Assembly: GCA_022574595.1 (NCBI GenBank)
Contig: JACZRS010000026.1
Span: forward strand, 1-36,322
DNA length: 36,322 nucleotides
Source of the DNA: Planctomycetota bacterium
GTDB taxonomy: Bacteria > Planctomycetota > Phycisphaerae > Phycisphaerales > SM1A02
Direction of reading: 5' to 3'
Shown here: positions 9,294-17,578 of the stretch, piece after piece
Numbering within the stretch: the first letter of the stretch is position 1
Layout: each line of letters starts with the position of its first letter
Position numbers and translations under genes: made by a program
Notes under the pieces: generated by a model
Told to the model about the DNA's origin: nothing
The model's database searches: none
What the model saw: only the letters and a program-made list of their open reading frames with translations

Positions 9294-10147
9294 GCAACGT
9301 ATGGGCCAAGCCAGCCTTGCCCTGGCGCATGATTTCACATGTGGTTATCTACATTTTGGTTCTAACCATGCTAGTGCCGTTTGCGTGGATGGTTGTTACA
9401 TCCTTAAAGACCGATACCGAAGCAATTGATGTTCAGCAAATGGCTCTGCTTCCATCAGGCCCAATTACTGATTGGAAATGGCACAACTACATACAAGCGT
9501 GGGAAGATGCTCAGCTGGGCCAAGTCTATCTCAACAGCGTAATCGTCGCGGTTGTAGTTACAATTCTATCTGTTCTTCATAACGCACTGGCTGGTTTCGC
9601 GTTCGCTAAATTGCGCATGAAAGCTAAGAACGCAACATTTATCTGCATGTTGATGACAATGATGCTCCCCTACCAAGTGTATTTCATCTTCGCTTATATC
9701 TTGTGCGGCTGGCTGGGTTATGTAGATCATCTTCACGCATTGATCGTGCCATTTCTTGCAAGTGCCTTTGGGATTTTCTATATGAAGCAGTCGATCCTGA
9801 CAGTTTCAGATGGCCTGCTTGAAGCTGGGAAACTTGATGGCATGACGAACTTTGAATTATTCTGGCATGTGGTTTTGCCTTCCATTAAACCAGCGGTTGG
9901 CGCACTAGCAATTTTTACTTTCATGGCTTCCTGGAATAATTTCTTTTGGCCTCTAATCGTTATTGACTCACAAGAGCAATTCACATTACCACTCTCAGTT
10001 GCCGGCTTATCATCGGGACTTTACGTTCAATCATGGCCAGTCCAGATGGCTGCGGCTACCATAATCACAATCCCAACCGTTGGTGTATTTCTCATCTTCC
10101 AACGAACGTTTATGCAAGGACTCGCTCTAACAGGTGTGAAAGGTTAA
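9290..10147 (+). CDS. Sugar ABC transporter permease (MalG/UgpE type)
   Basis: A 285-residue partner permease with about six membrane segments (for example HVVIYILVLTMLVPFAWMVV at the N-terminus). The coupling loop LLEAGKLDGMTNFELFWHVVLPSIKPAV (near residues 183-210) is the conserved EAA motif. It is translationally coupled to the upstream permease by an ATGA overlap, and 2 bp separate its stop from the GTG start of the solute-binding protein. It forms the pore for carbohydrate import with the MalF-type subunit. Confidence 0.93.
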   Translation: MSNVWAKPALPWRMISHVVIYILVLTMLVPFAWMVVTSLKTDTEAIDVQQMALLPSGPITDWKWHNYIQAWEDAQLGQVYLNSVIVAVVVTILSVLHNALAGFAFAKLRMKAKNATFICMLMTMMLPYQVYFIFAYILCGWLGYVDHLHALIVPFLASAFGIFYMKQSILTVSDGLLEAGKLDGMTNFELFWHVVLPSIKPAVGALAIFTFMASWNNFFWPLIVIDSQEQFTLPLSVAGLSSGLYVQSWPVQMAAATIITIPTVGVFLIFQRTFMQGLALTGVKG

Positions 10148-10149
10148 AC

Positions 10150-11526
10150 GTGCGCAATAGTCACTGGATAATTGCAGTCATCATTATCGCAAGCGCTGCA
10201 TGTTTTATTCGAATCGAATCGAATGTTGATCCAACGAACCAACTGCGCATGGCTGTTTGGGGTATGCCCTTTGAAAATAAGCTGTTTGAAGATGGCTTTG
10301 CCCGTGATTTCGAACAGTTGCATGAAGGCATAGCTATTAAGTATGAACAATACACCAATGTAACAGAAAAATACTACGCATGGCACTTAATAGGTAAAGG
10401 TGCTGATGTCATGCGCGTACCTATAACAGACTATCACGCACTTGTTGCCAAAGGCATATTAGCTCCGCTGGATGAGTATATAAATGATGAAGCTGTTGGA
10501 TTAAGTCTTGAAGAACAAAACGACTTTACGCCTGCAATTTGGTCCATTCTCGATATCGATGGAAGTTACTACGCATTGCCATCAGATAATGCGCAGCTGG
10601 GATTATTTTATAACCCCCAGGCGTTCGATCGCTATAACGCTGACCACCCTGATGAAACAATAGGTTATCCAAACTCGACATGGACATGGGAAGATCTGCG
10701 CGGTGCAGCTACAAAATTGTCACTAAAGGATGGTGAAGGAAAAACCATTCAATATGGTGTGGATTTCACGCTTTGGGCCTGGCCTTTTATGGCTTTCTTG
10801 GCCCAAGCGGATGGTGAATTGTGGGATGACTCACAAACAACGACCATGATTAATTCACCGGCTGGTGTTGAAGCTCTGCAATTAATTGTTGATCTATTGC
10901 CTCATGGAGCATCAATGCGCGCGGGCGAACTTGTTGATTCCGCAACTGGACCTGACAAATTATTTGGTGCAGGTCAAACAGCAATCCTTATCGACGGTTC
11001 CTGGCGAGCGCCCTTTTTAGAGCAAGCGTTTCCCGACTTAGAATTTGGTATATCCCCCCTACCATCTAATAAAACCGCAGCGGTAGTTAGTGGCTCGGTT
11101 CTTTGGGCTGTCAGCTCGCATAGCAAGAACAAAGAGATAGCCTGGGAAATGATAAAGTGGATGACTAATCGCCAGCAATCGCTGAGGTATTGGCAGGCTC
11201 TTCGCGTAGCGCCCCCTGCTCGGATGTCGGTTGTGCTTTCACCAGAGTTTAGTGAAGCTGGATCATCATCAAAGTATGATCGAACAAGTTGGTTAGCATT
11301 TGCAATTACGCCAAACCCGGAGACAGGTAAAATGCCCGGGTTCGTTCCCGTAGGGAAGTATCAACGCGATCTTGAAGACAAAATAACAGCGATGTTACTT
11401 AGAGCGGTTTCCCCCAACCGCGACGAATCGCTTGCGGAACTACTTGATCATGCAGCAGATTCCTTGCACAGCATAATCGACCGTGACCGCCGCGCCCGTG
11501 GGCTGAAGGCAGTAAATCGCAATTAA
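10150..11526 (+). CDS. Extracellular solute-binding protein of the sugar ABC transporter
   Basis: This 458-residue family-1 type binding protein would deliver sugar to the permeases. I place the start at the GTG at 10150: AAAGG lies 6-7 nt upstream, and only from here does a signal sequence appear (IIAVIIIASAAC). The cysteine at residue 18 makes a lipoprotein likely, although the lipobox is not ideal. A longer frame back to 10033 overlaps the permease and lacks an export signal. Family-like stretches include DVMRVPITDYHALVAKGILAPLDEYI, YYALPSDNAQLGLFYNPQAF, and LFGAGQTAILIDGSW, GISPLP, KNKEIAWEMIKWMT. The gene is last in the operon, whereas binding-protein genes often come first. No terminator is evident before the next gene. 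Confidence 0.88.
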   Translation: MRNSHWIIAVIIIASAACFIRIESNVDPTNQLRMAVWGMPFENKLFEDGFARDFEQLHEGIAIKYEQYTNVTEKYYAWHLIGKGADVMRVPITDYHALVAKGILAPLDEYINDEAVGLSLEEQNDFTPAIWSILDIDGSYYALPSDNAQLGLFYNPQAFDRYNADHPDETIGYPNSTWTWEDLRGAATKLSLKDGEGKTIQYGVDFTLWAWPFMAFLAQADGELWDDSQTTTMINSPAGVEALQLIVDLLPHGASMRAGELVDSATGPDKLFGAGQTAILIDGSWRAPFLEQAFPDLEFGISPLPSNKTAAVVSGSVLWAVSSHSKNKEIAWEMIKWMTNRQQSLRYWQALRVAPPARMSVVLSPEFSEAGSSSKYDRTSWLAFAITPNPETGKMPGFVPVGKYQRDLEDKITAMLLRAVSPNRDESLAELLDHAADSLHSIIDRDRRARGLKAVNRN

Positions 11527-11615
11527 CTTAAACCGATTGTAATTTCGCGACATAGCACTCTTCAAAATATAAATCTGTCCGCTATATTGGTGTATCCCAA
11601 TACAGGAGCTTTCAA

Positions 11616-12974
11616 TTGAAGAAATCACTAATACTAAGCCCGCAACAATTCACTCTATTAACATTATTATTTACTTGCGTAATAACCAATACGCTTAACG
11701 CTCAACAATTGCCGCCCAAAGTCGAACAATGGTCTATCCTGCATTGCGGCACATTATTAGCTATCCCAGGAGTAGTTCCTCAAGAAAAAGTTTCGATAAT
11801 CGTAAAAGATGGTCGCATTGTGGAATTGCGAAAGGGTTATGTTAAATTAAGCTCGCTGAAAACAGAGAAGGATGCCAAGGTCACAATAATTGATCTAAAG
11901 CGTTCTTTCGTATTGCCGGGGCTTATCGACTGCCACACTCATATTACATTTGAAATGTCTCGGCAGTCACGGTTAAATCGAGTTACTGAAACCGATGCCG
12001 ATGCCGCGATAAAAAGTGTTGTATATGCCAAGCGCACACTGGATGCTGGCTTCACAACAATACGTAATGTTGGTTCAGGTGGAGATGCTGCCTTTGCTCT
12101 TCGCGATGCCATAAATAGCGGTTTAGTGCCCGGCCCACGAATACTTGTTGCGGGTGAAGCCATTACAGCAACAGGAGGCCACGGCGATGGAACGCTAGGT
12201 TTTCGTGATGATTTATTTGACATTCCCGGCGCAATGCAGGGAGTTGCAGATGGGCCGGATGAGTGTCGTAAAGCTGTTAGATCACAAGTCAAACGTGGTG
12301 CTGATGTAATAAAGCTAACCGCAACCGGTGGCGTATTAAGCCAAACCGCAGCAGGCACAGATCAACAATTCTTCGATGATGAGCTCAAGGCGATAATGGA
12401 TACCGCGCATCTGCTTGGCAGAAAAGTAGCTGCCCATGCTCACGGAACCGATGGCATAAATGCAGCACTTAGAGCAGGCGTAGATTCAATTGAACATGGT
12501 TCTTTTCTTGATGATGAATCGATAAGATTGTTTAACCAAACAGGCGCATTTCTTGTACCAACTTTATTGGCAGGCAAAACCGTAGTTGAACTTGCGAAAA
12601 TCAAAGGCTTTTTCCCCCCTGCAATAGTCGCCAAAGCCAATGCCGTTGGGCCTGTAATCAAGGATGCATTTGCCAGAGCATATAAGGGCGGGGTAAACAT
12701 TGCCTTTGGCACAGATTCCGGCGTTTCCAAGCATGGCCAGAATGCAGAGGAATTTCTAATCATGGTCGATGCAGGCATGAGCGAAATGGATGCTATCGTT
12801 TGCGCAACTATCAACGCTGCTGAACTTTGCGGCTTAGCAAATGAAATCGGCACCATCGAAGCGGGCAAAGCTGCGGATATCATTGCGCTTGCCAATGATC
12901 CCTTAGAAAATATTAGCTCTCTTAAGAACGTGTGGTTTGTGATGCGCAATGGTGTTATACATAAACAGCCTTAG
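11616..12974 (+). CDS. Exported metal-dependent amidohydrolase (imidazolonepropionase/Xaa-Pro dipeptidase-like)
   Basis: This 452-residue protein begins with a signal peptide (positions 1-29, ending TLNA before QQ). The start is a TTG with AGGAG at 11604-11608, 7 nt upstream. The amidohydrolase fold is complete: GLIDCHTHI gives metal ligands H107 and H109, VIKLTATGG supplies the probable carbamylated K233, AAHAHG gives H274 (with H276 beside it), SIEHGS gives H294, and AFGTDSG gives D367. The closing ADIIALANDPLENI is typical of the subgroup that cleaves dipeptides with C-terminal proline or basic residues, or N-acyl amino acids. The true substrate is uncertain; periplasmic action is inferred from the signal peptide. 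It lies 89 bp after the binding-protein gene and is probably a separate unit. Confidence 0.88.
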   Translation: MKKSLILSPQQFTLLTLLFTCVITNTLNAQQLPPKVEQWSILHCGTLLAIPGVVPQEKVSIIVKDGRIVELRKGYVKLSSLKTEKDAKVTIIDLKRSFVLPGLIDCHTHITFEMSRQSRLNRVTETDADAAIKSVVYAKRTLDAGFTTIRNVGSGGDAAFALRDAINSGLVPGPRILVAGEAITATGGHGDGTLGFRDDLFDIPGAMQGVADGPDECRKAVRSQVKRGADVIKLTATGGVLSQTAAGTDQQFFDDELKAIMDTAHLLGRKVAAHAHGTDGINAALRAGVDSIEHGSFLDDESIRLFNQTGAFLVPTLLAGKTVVELAKIKGFFPPAIVAKANAVGPVIKDAFARAYKGGVNIAFGTDSGVSKHGQNAEEFLIMVDAGMSEMDAIVCATINAAELCGLANEIGTIEAGKAADIIALANDPLENISSLKNVWFVMRNGVIHKQP

Positions 12975-13004
12975 TGCTAATAGGCACCGATACCTATTGG
13001 TGAA

Positions 13005-13059
13005 AAGGCCGGCTATTCGGCGGGATATTCCCGCCGAATCGAGGAGGGTTGCCGGCTTT
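13005..13059. terminator. Large two-tier hairpin between convergent genes
   Basis: A perfect 11-bp stem (13015-13025 with 13029-13039, loop TAT) is enclosed by a 9-bp outer stem (13005-13013 with 13051-13059, one G-U pair). It sits between the amidohydrolase gene (ending at 12974) and the convergent dehydrogenase gene (ending at 13079). A-runs on its left and T-runs on its right suggest a bidirectional terminator, though the T-tract is short. Confidence 0.7.
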
Positions 13060-13072
13060 GAATACTAAGAAC

Positions 13073-13099
13073 CAATTATTATCCCCAGTTGGCGAATAA
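13073..13099 (-). repeat. Dockerin-tail cassette, copy A (DNA repeat over a stop codon)
   Basis: These 27 bp differ at one position from 21800-21826. They cover the last codons (ending FANWG, with LFANWG encoded in both), the TAA stop and 6 bp of 3' flank. Identity beyond the stop codon points to shared DNA ancestry, not only protein constraint. Confidence 0.85.
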
Positions 13100-14980
13100 G
13101 ATCAGCAAATCTACCGTACTTACAGTACCATCCATATTTAAATCAGCAGCTGAGTTCATATCACCCCAACTGGCAAACAGCAACAGTAAATCTGTTGTAC
13201 TGACAACTCCGCTAGCATCAAGATCGCCTAGTTTAGGAACAATTCGCAATACAACACCAGTATCTCCGAAGGGTGTGCCTGTGGAATTTGCCATAACGTA
13301 TACTTCACCATTGGCATCCTGGCCGAAGCCATTCAGTGACATTCCCAGTACTTTCTGATCGATCAATGAAAACTCAACGGTTTGGTTTCCGTTGTAATAG
13401 AATAAACGTCCATTATTACCGCCAAACGCAAGGGCCCAGTCGCCGTAAACGTACATACCCGTAAGCGCTGGAATTTTAATTCCGCGATACACAAAACCGC
13501 CGATTACGGCAATTCCATCATCGTGGTCGTATTGTGTGATAGGGTCAATAAAACCGCCTGGAGAGGCTTGGGGGATATCCGTCACGTAACCATTGGAATT
13601 ACCGTTGGGAATGAAGTCAAATGTACCTTCTTTGTAGTTCCAACCATAGTCGCCGCCTGAAATGACAAGATTTACCTCTTCAATGTCATGTTGACCCACA
13701 TCCGCAAGATATAGATCACCCGTTTCTGAATCGAATGAGAAACGGAAGGGATTGCGGAAACCGTAGGCATAAATCTCATCTAGTTCCGGTCCGCCAACAA
13801 ACGGATTATCTTTGGGGATTCCATATTGGCCGTTGTTTGCATTGTTGCCTAGAGGATCTATGCGCACAACGGTGCCAAGAATGTTAGTTGGATCAGAGCC
13901 ATTGCCTCGACAACCGTGGCCGAAGATAACACTACCTAAAAAGCCCTGATGGTCGCGGTCATCCGCCCCACCACCGTCACCAAGTGTAAAGTAAAGCATT
14001 CCATCGGGGCCAAAGTTGACAGCTCCTGCGTTGTGATTGAACTGTGGCTGATCAATTCGCATCAGTACACGAGTTGTATTTGGATCAACTACGGAATCGG
14101 GATTACCCGGCTCAGGTACAGCCCATTCTCTTATCACAGCTTGATGATCCGCGGTTTCTCCATCAGGAATAGTTGAAAAGTCAGCCGGACCGCTATTGGG
14201 TTCAGATGTATAAGTGTATAACAAACCATTATTTTGATAATCGGGGTGAAAAGCCACGCCAAGCAGACCACGTTCATCGAAGGAGTCAGGTCCAAAAACA
14301 CCCAACACTACAATCTGAGCAGTGACGTTTAAAAATTCAGTCTTGGTTCCACTTTCAAGATCTATGTCCCAAAGAATTCCATCTTGGTCGCATACAAATA
14401 AGCGATCAGTAATTCCCGGGGCAGATGCACCCCAATTTGGCGCAGTGAGTCCGGTTGCGACGACCTCCAAATTGATGTGCACCGATCCAATTTCAATGGG
14501 AGGTAGTGGATCTTCCAGCAGAGCGGGCACAACTTGTGCACGAATTTCTCCCGGCGGGAATAAATCTGAATGGATGTTTAGGTACCAAAGGCCTGCAAGC
14601 ACATCTGATGCCTGCTGTGGCGACAGTTTGACTTGCCCTTTAACGGGGCTTCCTAGCGGGAGAGTAATTAGAGGGTTTGCGGTTTCGCACAGCGGGGCTG
14701 GTCCATGAAAATGCACTGCGGTTTGATTACCTTCTAGCCCCTGGAAACTGAAGTTAAAGCTAAAGAGATTAGTTTCAGTATCAATTGTTGCTGTCCCGCT
14801 GCCAGTTGCTAAGGAGGTTGTTGCAGGCACAGGTTGAGAAGCATCGATAGTCAAGGCAAGTTGAATGACATCGCCAGAAGCTGTGGTACAAATAGCAATC
14901 GCAGCAACAAGCGTAGTAACGATCCCTGCTCTGCGCTGCACTGATTGCCAATTGGTTGGCTTAAAATTTCTAGGGGGCAT
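13079..14980 (-). CDS. Secreted CHRD / glucose-sorbosone dehydrogenase-like / dockerin fusion
   Basis: Taken from the ATG at 14980, which has AAGGAGA 6 nt upstream, the protein is 633 residues; a longer frame to 15067 lacks such a site. It has a signal peptide (about 1-35). A CHRD domain (about 38-160) follows, with AVHFHGPAP, LYNIHS-like WYLNIHSDLFPPGEIRAQV. Next is a six-bladed PQQ-type sugar dehydrogenase domain (about 175-565) with VATGLTAPNW, RGLLGVAFHPDYQNNGLLY, FTLGDGGGADD and YGFRNPFRFSFD. The last 50 residues are two dockerin-like calcium-loop repeats (DLDASGVVSTTD and DLNMDGTVSTVD). It is probably exported and oxidises a sugar, or simply binds carbohydrate; PQQ ligands were not checked individually. 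The dockerin-like tail may anchor or sort the protein. Confidence 0.88.
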   Translation of the reverse strand: MPPRNFKPTNWQSVQRRAGIVTTLVAAIAICTTASGDVIQLALTIDASQPVPATTSLATGSGTATIDTETNLFSFNFSFQGLEGNQTAVHFHGPAPLCETANPLITLPLGSPVKGQVKLSPQQASDVLAGLWYLNIHSDLFPPGEIRAQVVPALLEDPLPPIEIGSVHINLEVVATGLTAPNWGASAPGITDRLFVCDQDGILWDIDLESGTKTEFLNVTAQIVVLGVFGPDSFDERGLLGVAFHPDYQNNGLLYTYTSEPNSGPADFSTIPDGETADHQAVIREWAVPEPGNPDSVVDPNTTRVLMRIDQPQFNHNAGAVNFGPDGMLYFTLGDGGGADDRDHQGFLGSVIFGHGCRGNGSDPTNILGTVVRIDPLGNNANNGQYGIPKDNPFVGGPELDEIYAYGFRNPFRFSFDSETGDLYLADVGQHDIEEVNLVISGGDYGWNYKEGTFDFIPNGNSNGYVTDIPQASPGGFIDPITQYDHDDGIAVIGGFVYRGIKIPALTGMYVYGDWALAFGGNNGRLFYYNGNQTVEFSLIDQKVLGMSLNGFGQDANGEVYVMANSTGTPFGDTGVVLRIVPKLGDLDASGVVSTTDLLLLFASWGDMNSAADLNMDGTVSTVDLLILFANWG

Positions 14981-15083
14981 TGGTATCTCCTTCCAAGTTG
15001 GTGAGGTGAAATGTAAAATCGCTCCTTCTAAAGCGATGAGGCTCGCGCCCCTAGAGAGCCGATGCATTGTTGTTTCACTTTTT

Positions 15084-15103
15084 ATGAGCTAATAATGAGC
15101 TAA
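15084..15103. repeat. Tandem 9-bp direct repeat in a divergent promoter region
   Basis: ATGAGCTAA occurs at 15084-15092 and 15095-15103, exactly 11 bp (about one helical turn) apart. It lies between the dehydrogenase-fusion gene and the ECF sigma gene, where an operator would be expected. Function is inferred only from position and spacing. Confidence 0.4.
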
Positions 15104-15170
15104 GTGATTATGAGAAAGACAAAGGTTCTCCATGTTGATATGTCGATGACCTGCCTTTACCTTGCGGAAA

Positions 15171-15190
15171 CCCCACAAATCTCTGTGGGG
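15171..15190 (+). promoter_or_regulatory. Hairpin upstream of the ECF sigma operon
   Basis: CCCCACA (15171-15177) and TGTGGGG (15184-15190) form a perfect 7-bp stem with a 6-nt loop, about 120 bp before the sigma start. No T-run follows, so it is not a simple terminator; it could be an operator or the 5' end of a leader. Confidence 0.4.
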
Positions 15191-15311
15191 AGACGTAAAT
15201 ACATACACAACAGACTGCTCCAGCGAGTTAGCCAAGCCAATACATGAATAAAAGGTTAAAAAATGCAAGTATTCATACGTCTTTGAACATATCCTAATTA
15301 GGGAGTTAAAT

Positions 15312-15944
15312 GTGTCCGGAACCGAGGCGTCCCAGCCTTGCACTAAAAGGGGCGAGTCAGCCTGTTTGACCCGCACCCAGTTCAATGATCGCTTCCAGGA
15401 ATCCTGGAGGACGTTGTGGTGTGTCGGTGCAGCAATATTGGGAAGCCGCAATGAGGTTGACGATGTGCTTCAAGAATCAGCGTTAATAGCGCTGGAGAAA
15501 CTACACGATTTTGATCCACAAACTTCTTTTAAGGCATGGATGTCTCAAATCGTTCGCTATACAGCTCTAAACACAGCTAGGCGGCGTGTTAAACAAAATG
15601 CCATTGCGTCAATACATGATTACAAAATAGAGCAACCAGTTGGAAAAAATTACAGCAATGCTGATGATGAAGTAATCGATTGCACTACGGGTGATTTGTC
15701 GGGCTTGAAGGAGAGCTTCGACGATCAATTATTAGCTGCGCTTCAAGCGCTTGATGATGTACCACGCGCGTGTATTTTGCTCCGGACAGTTGGAGATATG
15801 TCTTACCGGGAAATATCTCAAGTGCTGGAGATTCCAGAGGGGACAGCAATGAGCCACGTTCATAGAGCGCGAAAGGCGTTGCGGGAACGTCTAAGTAGTA
15901 CTTTTCGACATGTTTCAAGACCTAGTGTAGAGGAAAGTAAATGA
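15312..15944 (+). CDS. ECF-type RNA polymerase sigma factor
   Basis: A 210-residue ECF sigma factor that would redirect RNA polymerase to its own promoters. Region 2 spans about 25-95 (VDDVLQESALIALEKLHDFDP, FKAWMSQIVRYTALNTARRR) and region 4 about 138-195 (LDDVPRACILLRTVGDMSYREISQVLEIPEGTAMSHVHRARKAL). The linker is long and acidic. The start is a GTG with AGGGAG about 7 nt upstream. Its stop overlaps the ATG of the next gene (ATGA at 15941-15944), and the next gene encodes a membrane protein fitting a cognate anti-sigma factor. The 244-bp upstream gap holds a direct repeat and a hairpin. Confidence 0.93.
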   Translation: MSGTEASQPCTKRGESACLTRTQFNDRFQESWRTLWCVGAAILGSRNEVDDVLQESALIALEKLHDFDPQTSFKAWMSQIVRYTALNTARRRVKQNAIASIHDYKIEQPVGKNYSNADDEVIDCTTGDLSGLKESFDDQLLAALQALDDVPRACILLRTVGDMSYREISQVLEIPEGTAMSHVHRARKALRERLSSTFRHVSRPSVEESK

Positions 15945-16744
15945 CAAGTAGTGATAACCAACAAACACAAGCTCTCTTAGACGCCTATCTCGATGGTGAA
16001 ATGGAGCAAAAGCAGAGAGAGGAATTTCAGAAGATTCTTGCTGAAGATGAGAATCTGCGGGCTGAGCTTGAGCTTCAGCAGAAAATCGATGATGGTCTTG
16101 GGCGCCTATTCACTCCAACATCCAAGGATAATGTAGCTGAAATACTTGGCGACTCGAAAATGAATTTGCCGCATGATGCTAAGGCATCGACAAAAGGCAG
16201 TGGCATCTTTACAGTACGAAGATTTGCAGCCGCTGCAGCTATCGCAGGTGGGATATTCGGGTCGTGGCTGACTTTCAATGCGCTTAAACCCACTAGTATT
16301 AACCGGCTTCAGTGGCAGTCCATCGAAGCAGTTTACGCCCAGGCCCAAGCCAATCAGGTTGAGGTTTGGCTCTGTGAAGATGAAGCGGAATTCGCTGATG
16401 TCTTTAAGAATGGATATGACCAACCTTTGGTCCTCCCATTCGATACTCCCCAAGGGATAGAAGTGGTGGGATTGGCCTATAGATTCACAATTTCTCGCTA
16501 TACCATTTGCCTTCTAAGCACAGTAAATGATGAGCCTGTGCTCGTCCTTATTGACCGTGTCGAAGCAGGCGCAAGACCCTCATTGTCCCAGAAAAGCGCT
16601 CTGAGGCTGTTTGAGAAGCGTGTGGGCAAGCTGGTCTTGTATGAGGTAACGCCCTGGCAAGAACCAAGTCTGCTGGATCTGTTCTACGATCCTAGTAGGG
16701 AATCTGATAAAAAAGAGCCTAAAGTTCAGGAGAACGGATCATGA
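15941..16744 (+). CDS. Putative membrane-anchored anti-sigma factor
   Basis: A 267-residue protein in ATGA overlap with the sigma gene. The N-terminal part (QALLDAYLDGEMEQKQREEFQKIL, about 9-32) resembles the sigma-binding helix found in anti-sigma factors, but the HxxxCxxC zinc motif is absent. One transmembrane segment follows (about 94-113, FAAAAAIAGGIFGSWLTFNAL), then a periplasmic domain of about 150 residues that I do not recognise. By analogy with this arrangement it would hold the sigma factor at the membrane until a signal acts on the outer domain. The assignment rests on context and topology. It overlaps the pseudopilin gene by ATGA (16741-16744). Confidence 0.78.
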   Translation: MTSSDNQQTQALLDAYLDGEMEQKQREEFQKILAEDENLRAELELQQKIDDGLGRLFTPTSKDNVAEILGDSKMNLPHDAKASTKGSGIFTVRRFAAAAAIAGGIFGSWLTFNALKPTSINRLQWQSIEAVYAQAQANQVEVWLCEDEAEFADVFKNGYDQPLVLPFDTPQGIEVVGLAYRFTISRYTICLLSTVNDEPVLVLIDRVEAGARPSLSQKSALRLFEKRVGKLVLYEVTPWQEPSLLDLFYDPSRESDKKEPKVQENGS

Positions 16745-17490
16745 TCTATCAAGGCAAGGCCAAACCACCAAGACTACGTGGATTTACACTTATCGAGTTA
16801 GTCGTCGTAATAGCCATCATTTTACTGCTGCTGGGACTAACTCTATCCGCAGGGCTTGCGATTCGAAAGCAATCCGAAGTCCGTGAAACCGAAAACATCT
16901 TGCGCTTGCTTGATACTGCTATGCAGGAATGGCAGAGAATAGCAGAACGGCCGCTGTCTTGGGGTGAGGATGATAATCCTATTATTGGTATAAAATATGA
17001 TTTGCAAGGAAAGATTGGAGCACTTCCACTCACACCAGAAATGCTTGTAATTACAGAGTTACTTGAGGTAATAAATCGTCCCGATCAAGTAAAGAATATT
17101 ATTGCGCAAATAGATTCAGACTTCATTCACCGCTATGTTTTTAGGCAATACCCTGCTTGGATAAAGCCAATGGATGAAGATGATATGGATGGATTCGCAG
17201 GGGGGATAACAGTGCTCGATGCTTGGGGGTGGCCAATCTATGCAACCCATCCCGGTCGTGTTGCGAATCCAGATGCGTTTCCAGTCGATAATATGCCAGT
17301 GATTTATCCTATTGATGAAGATGGAACTGTAAGCACATATAACGAAGGTATTTATGGTACAGCAATGAATCGTACCGTTGTCTTTGTATCTGCTGGACCC
17401 GATGGTGAGTTTGGATTACAAAGCGCGACAGGAATAGAGTTCGAAAATACAAGAGATAACATCTTTTCTACAGCAATTGATCGCGAGTAA
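16741..17490 (+). CDS. Type II secretion / type IV pilus-like pseudopilin
   Basis: The 249-residue protein starts with a class III prepilin signal: a short basic leader (KAKPPRLRG), cleavage after G14, then FTLIELVVVIAIILLLLGL with the essential E at +5 (E19). The body is larger than a classic GspG (about 140 residues) and carries an acidic stretch DEDDMDGFAGG and the ending FVSAGPDGEFGLQ typical of pseudopilin C-termini. It would be processed by a prepilin peptidase and assembled at the inner membrane; no such peptidase or other secretion gene is in the window. It is the third gene of a unit with a sigma and anti-sigma factor, joined by an ATGA overlap, and is followed by a terminator. Confidence 0.87.
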   Translation: MIYQGKAKPPRLRGFTLIELVVVIAIILLLLGLTLSAGLAIRKQSEVRETENILRLLDTAMQEWQRIAERPLSWGEDDNPIIGIKYDLQGKIGALPLTPEMLVITELLEVINRPDQVKNIIAQIDSDFIHRYVFRQYPAWIKPMDEDDMDGFAGGITVLDAWGWPIYATHPGRVANPDAFPVDNMPVIYPIDEDGTVSTYNEGIYGTAMNRTVVFVSAGPDGEFGLQSATGIEFENTRDNIFSTAIDRE

Positions 17491-17516
17491 TATTCTTTCA
17501 TCAAGCAATTAAATAA

Positions 17517-17544
17517 CCCCGCGAATTATCTTGCGGGGCTTATT
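17517..17544. terminator. Terminator after the pseudopilin gene
   Basis: CCCCGC (17517-17522) pairs with GCGGGG (17533-17538); an inner AA/TT pair extends the stem around a short loop. CTTATTA follows. It lies between the pseudopilin gene and the convergent S9 peptidase gene and may serve both. Confidence 0.7.
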
Positions 17545-17578
17545 ATGTTGATAATTCCATTGCTGATAAGTAGTGCGC

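Noticed and set aside
11939-12949. Two long minus-strand frames (139 and 169 codons) inside the amidohydrolase gene
   Set aside because: Ala/Pro/Ser-rich shadows of a gene with complete catalytic motifs.
15089-15451. 120-codon frame on the minus strand over the sigma gene start
   Set aside because: It overlaps the well-supported sigma factor gene and its upstream hairpin; the product looks like a shadow translation.
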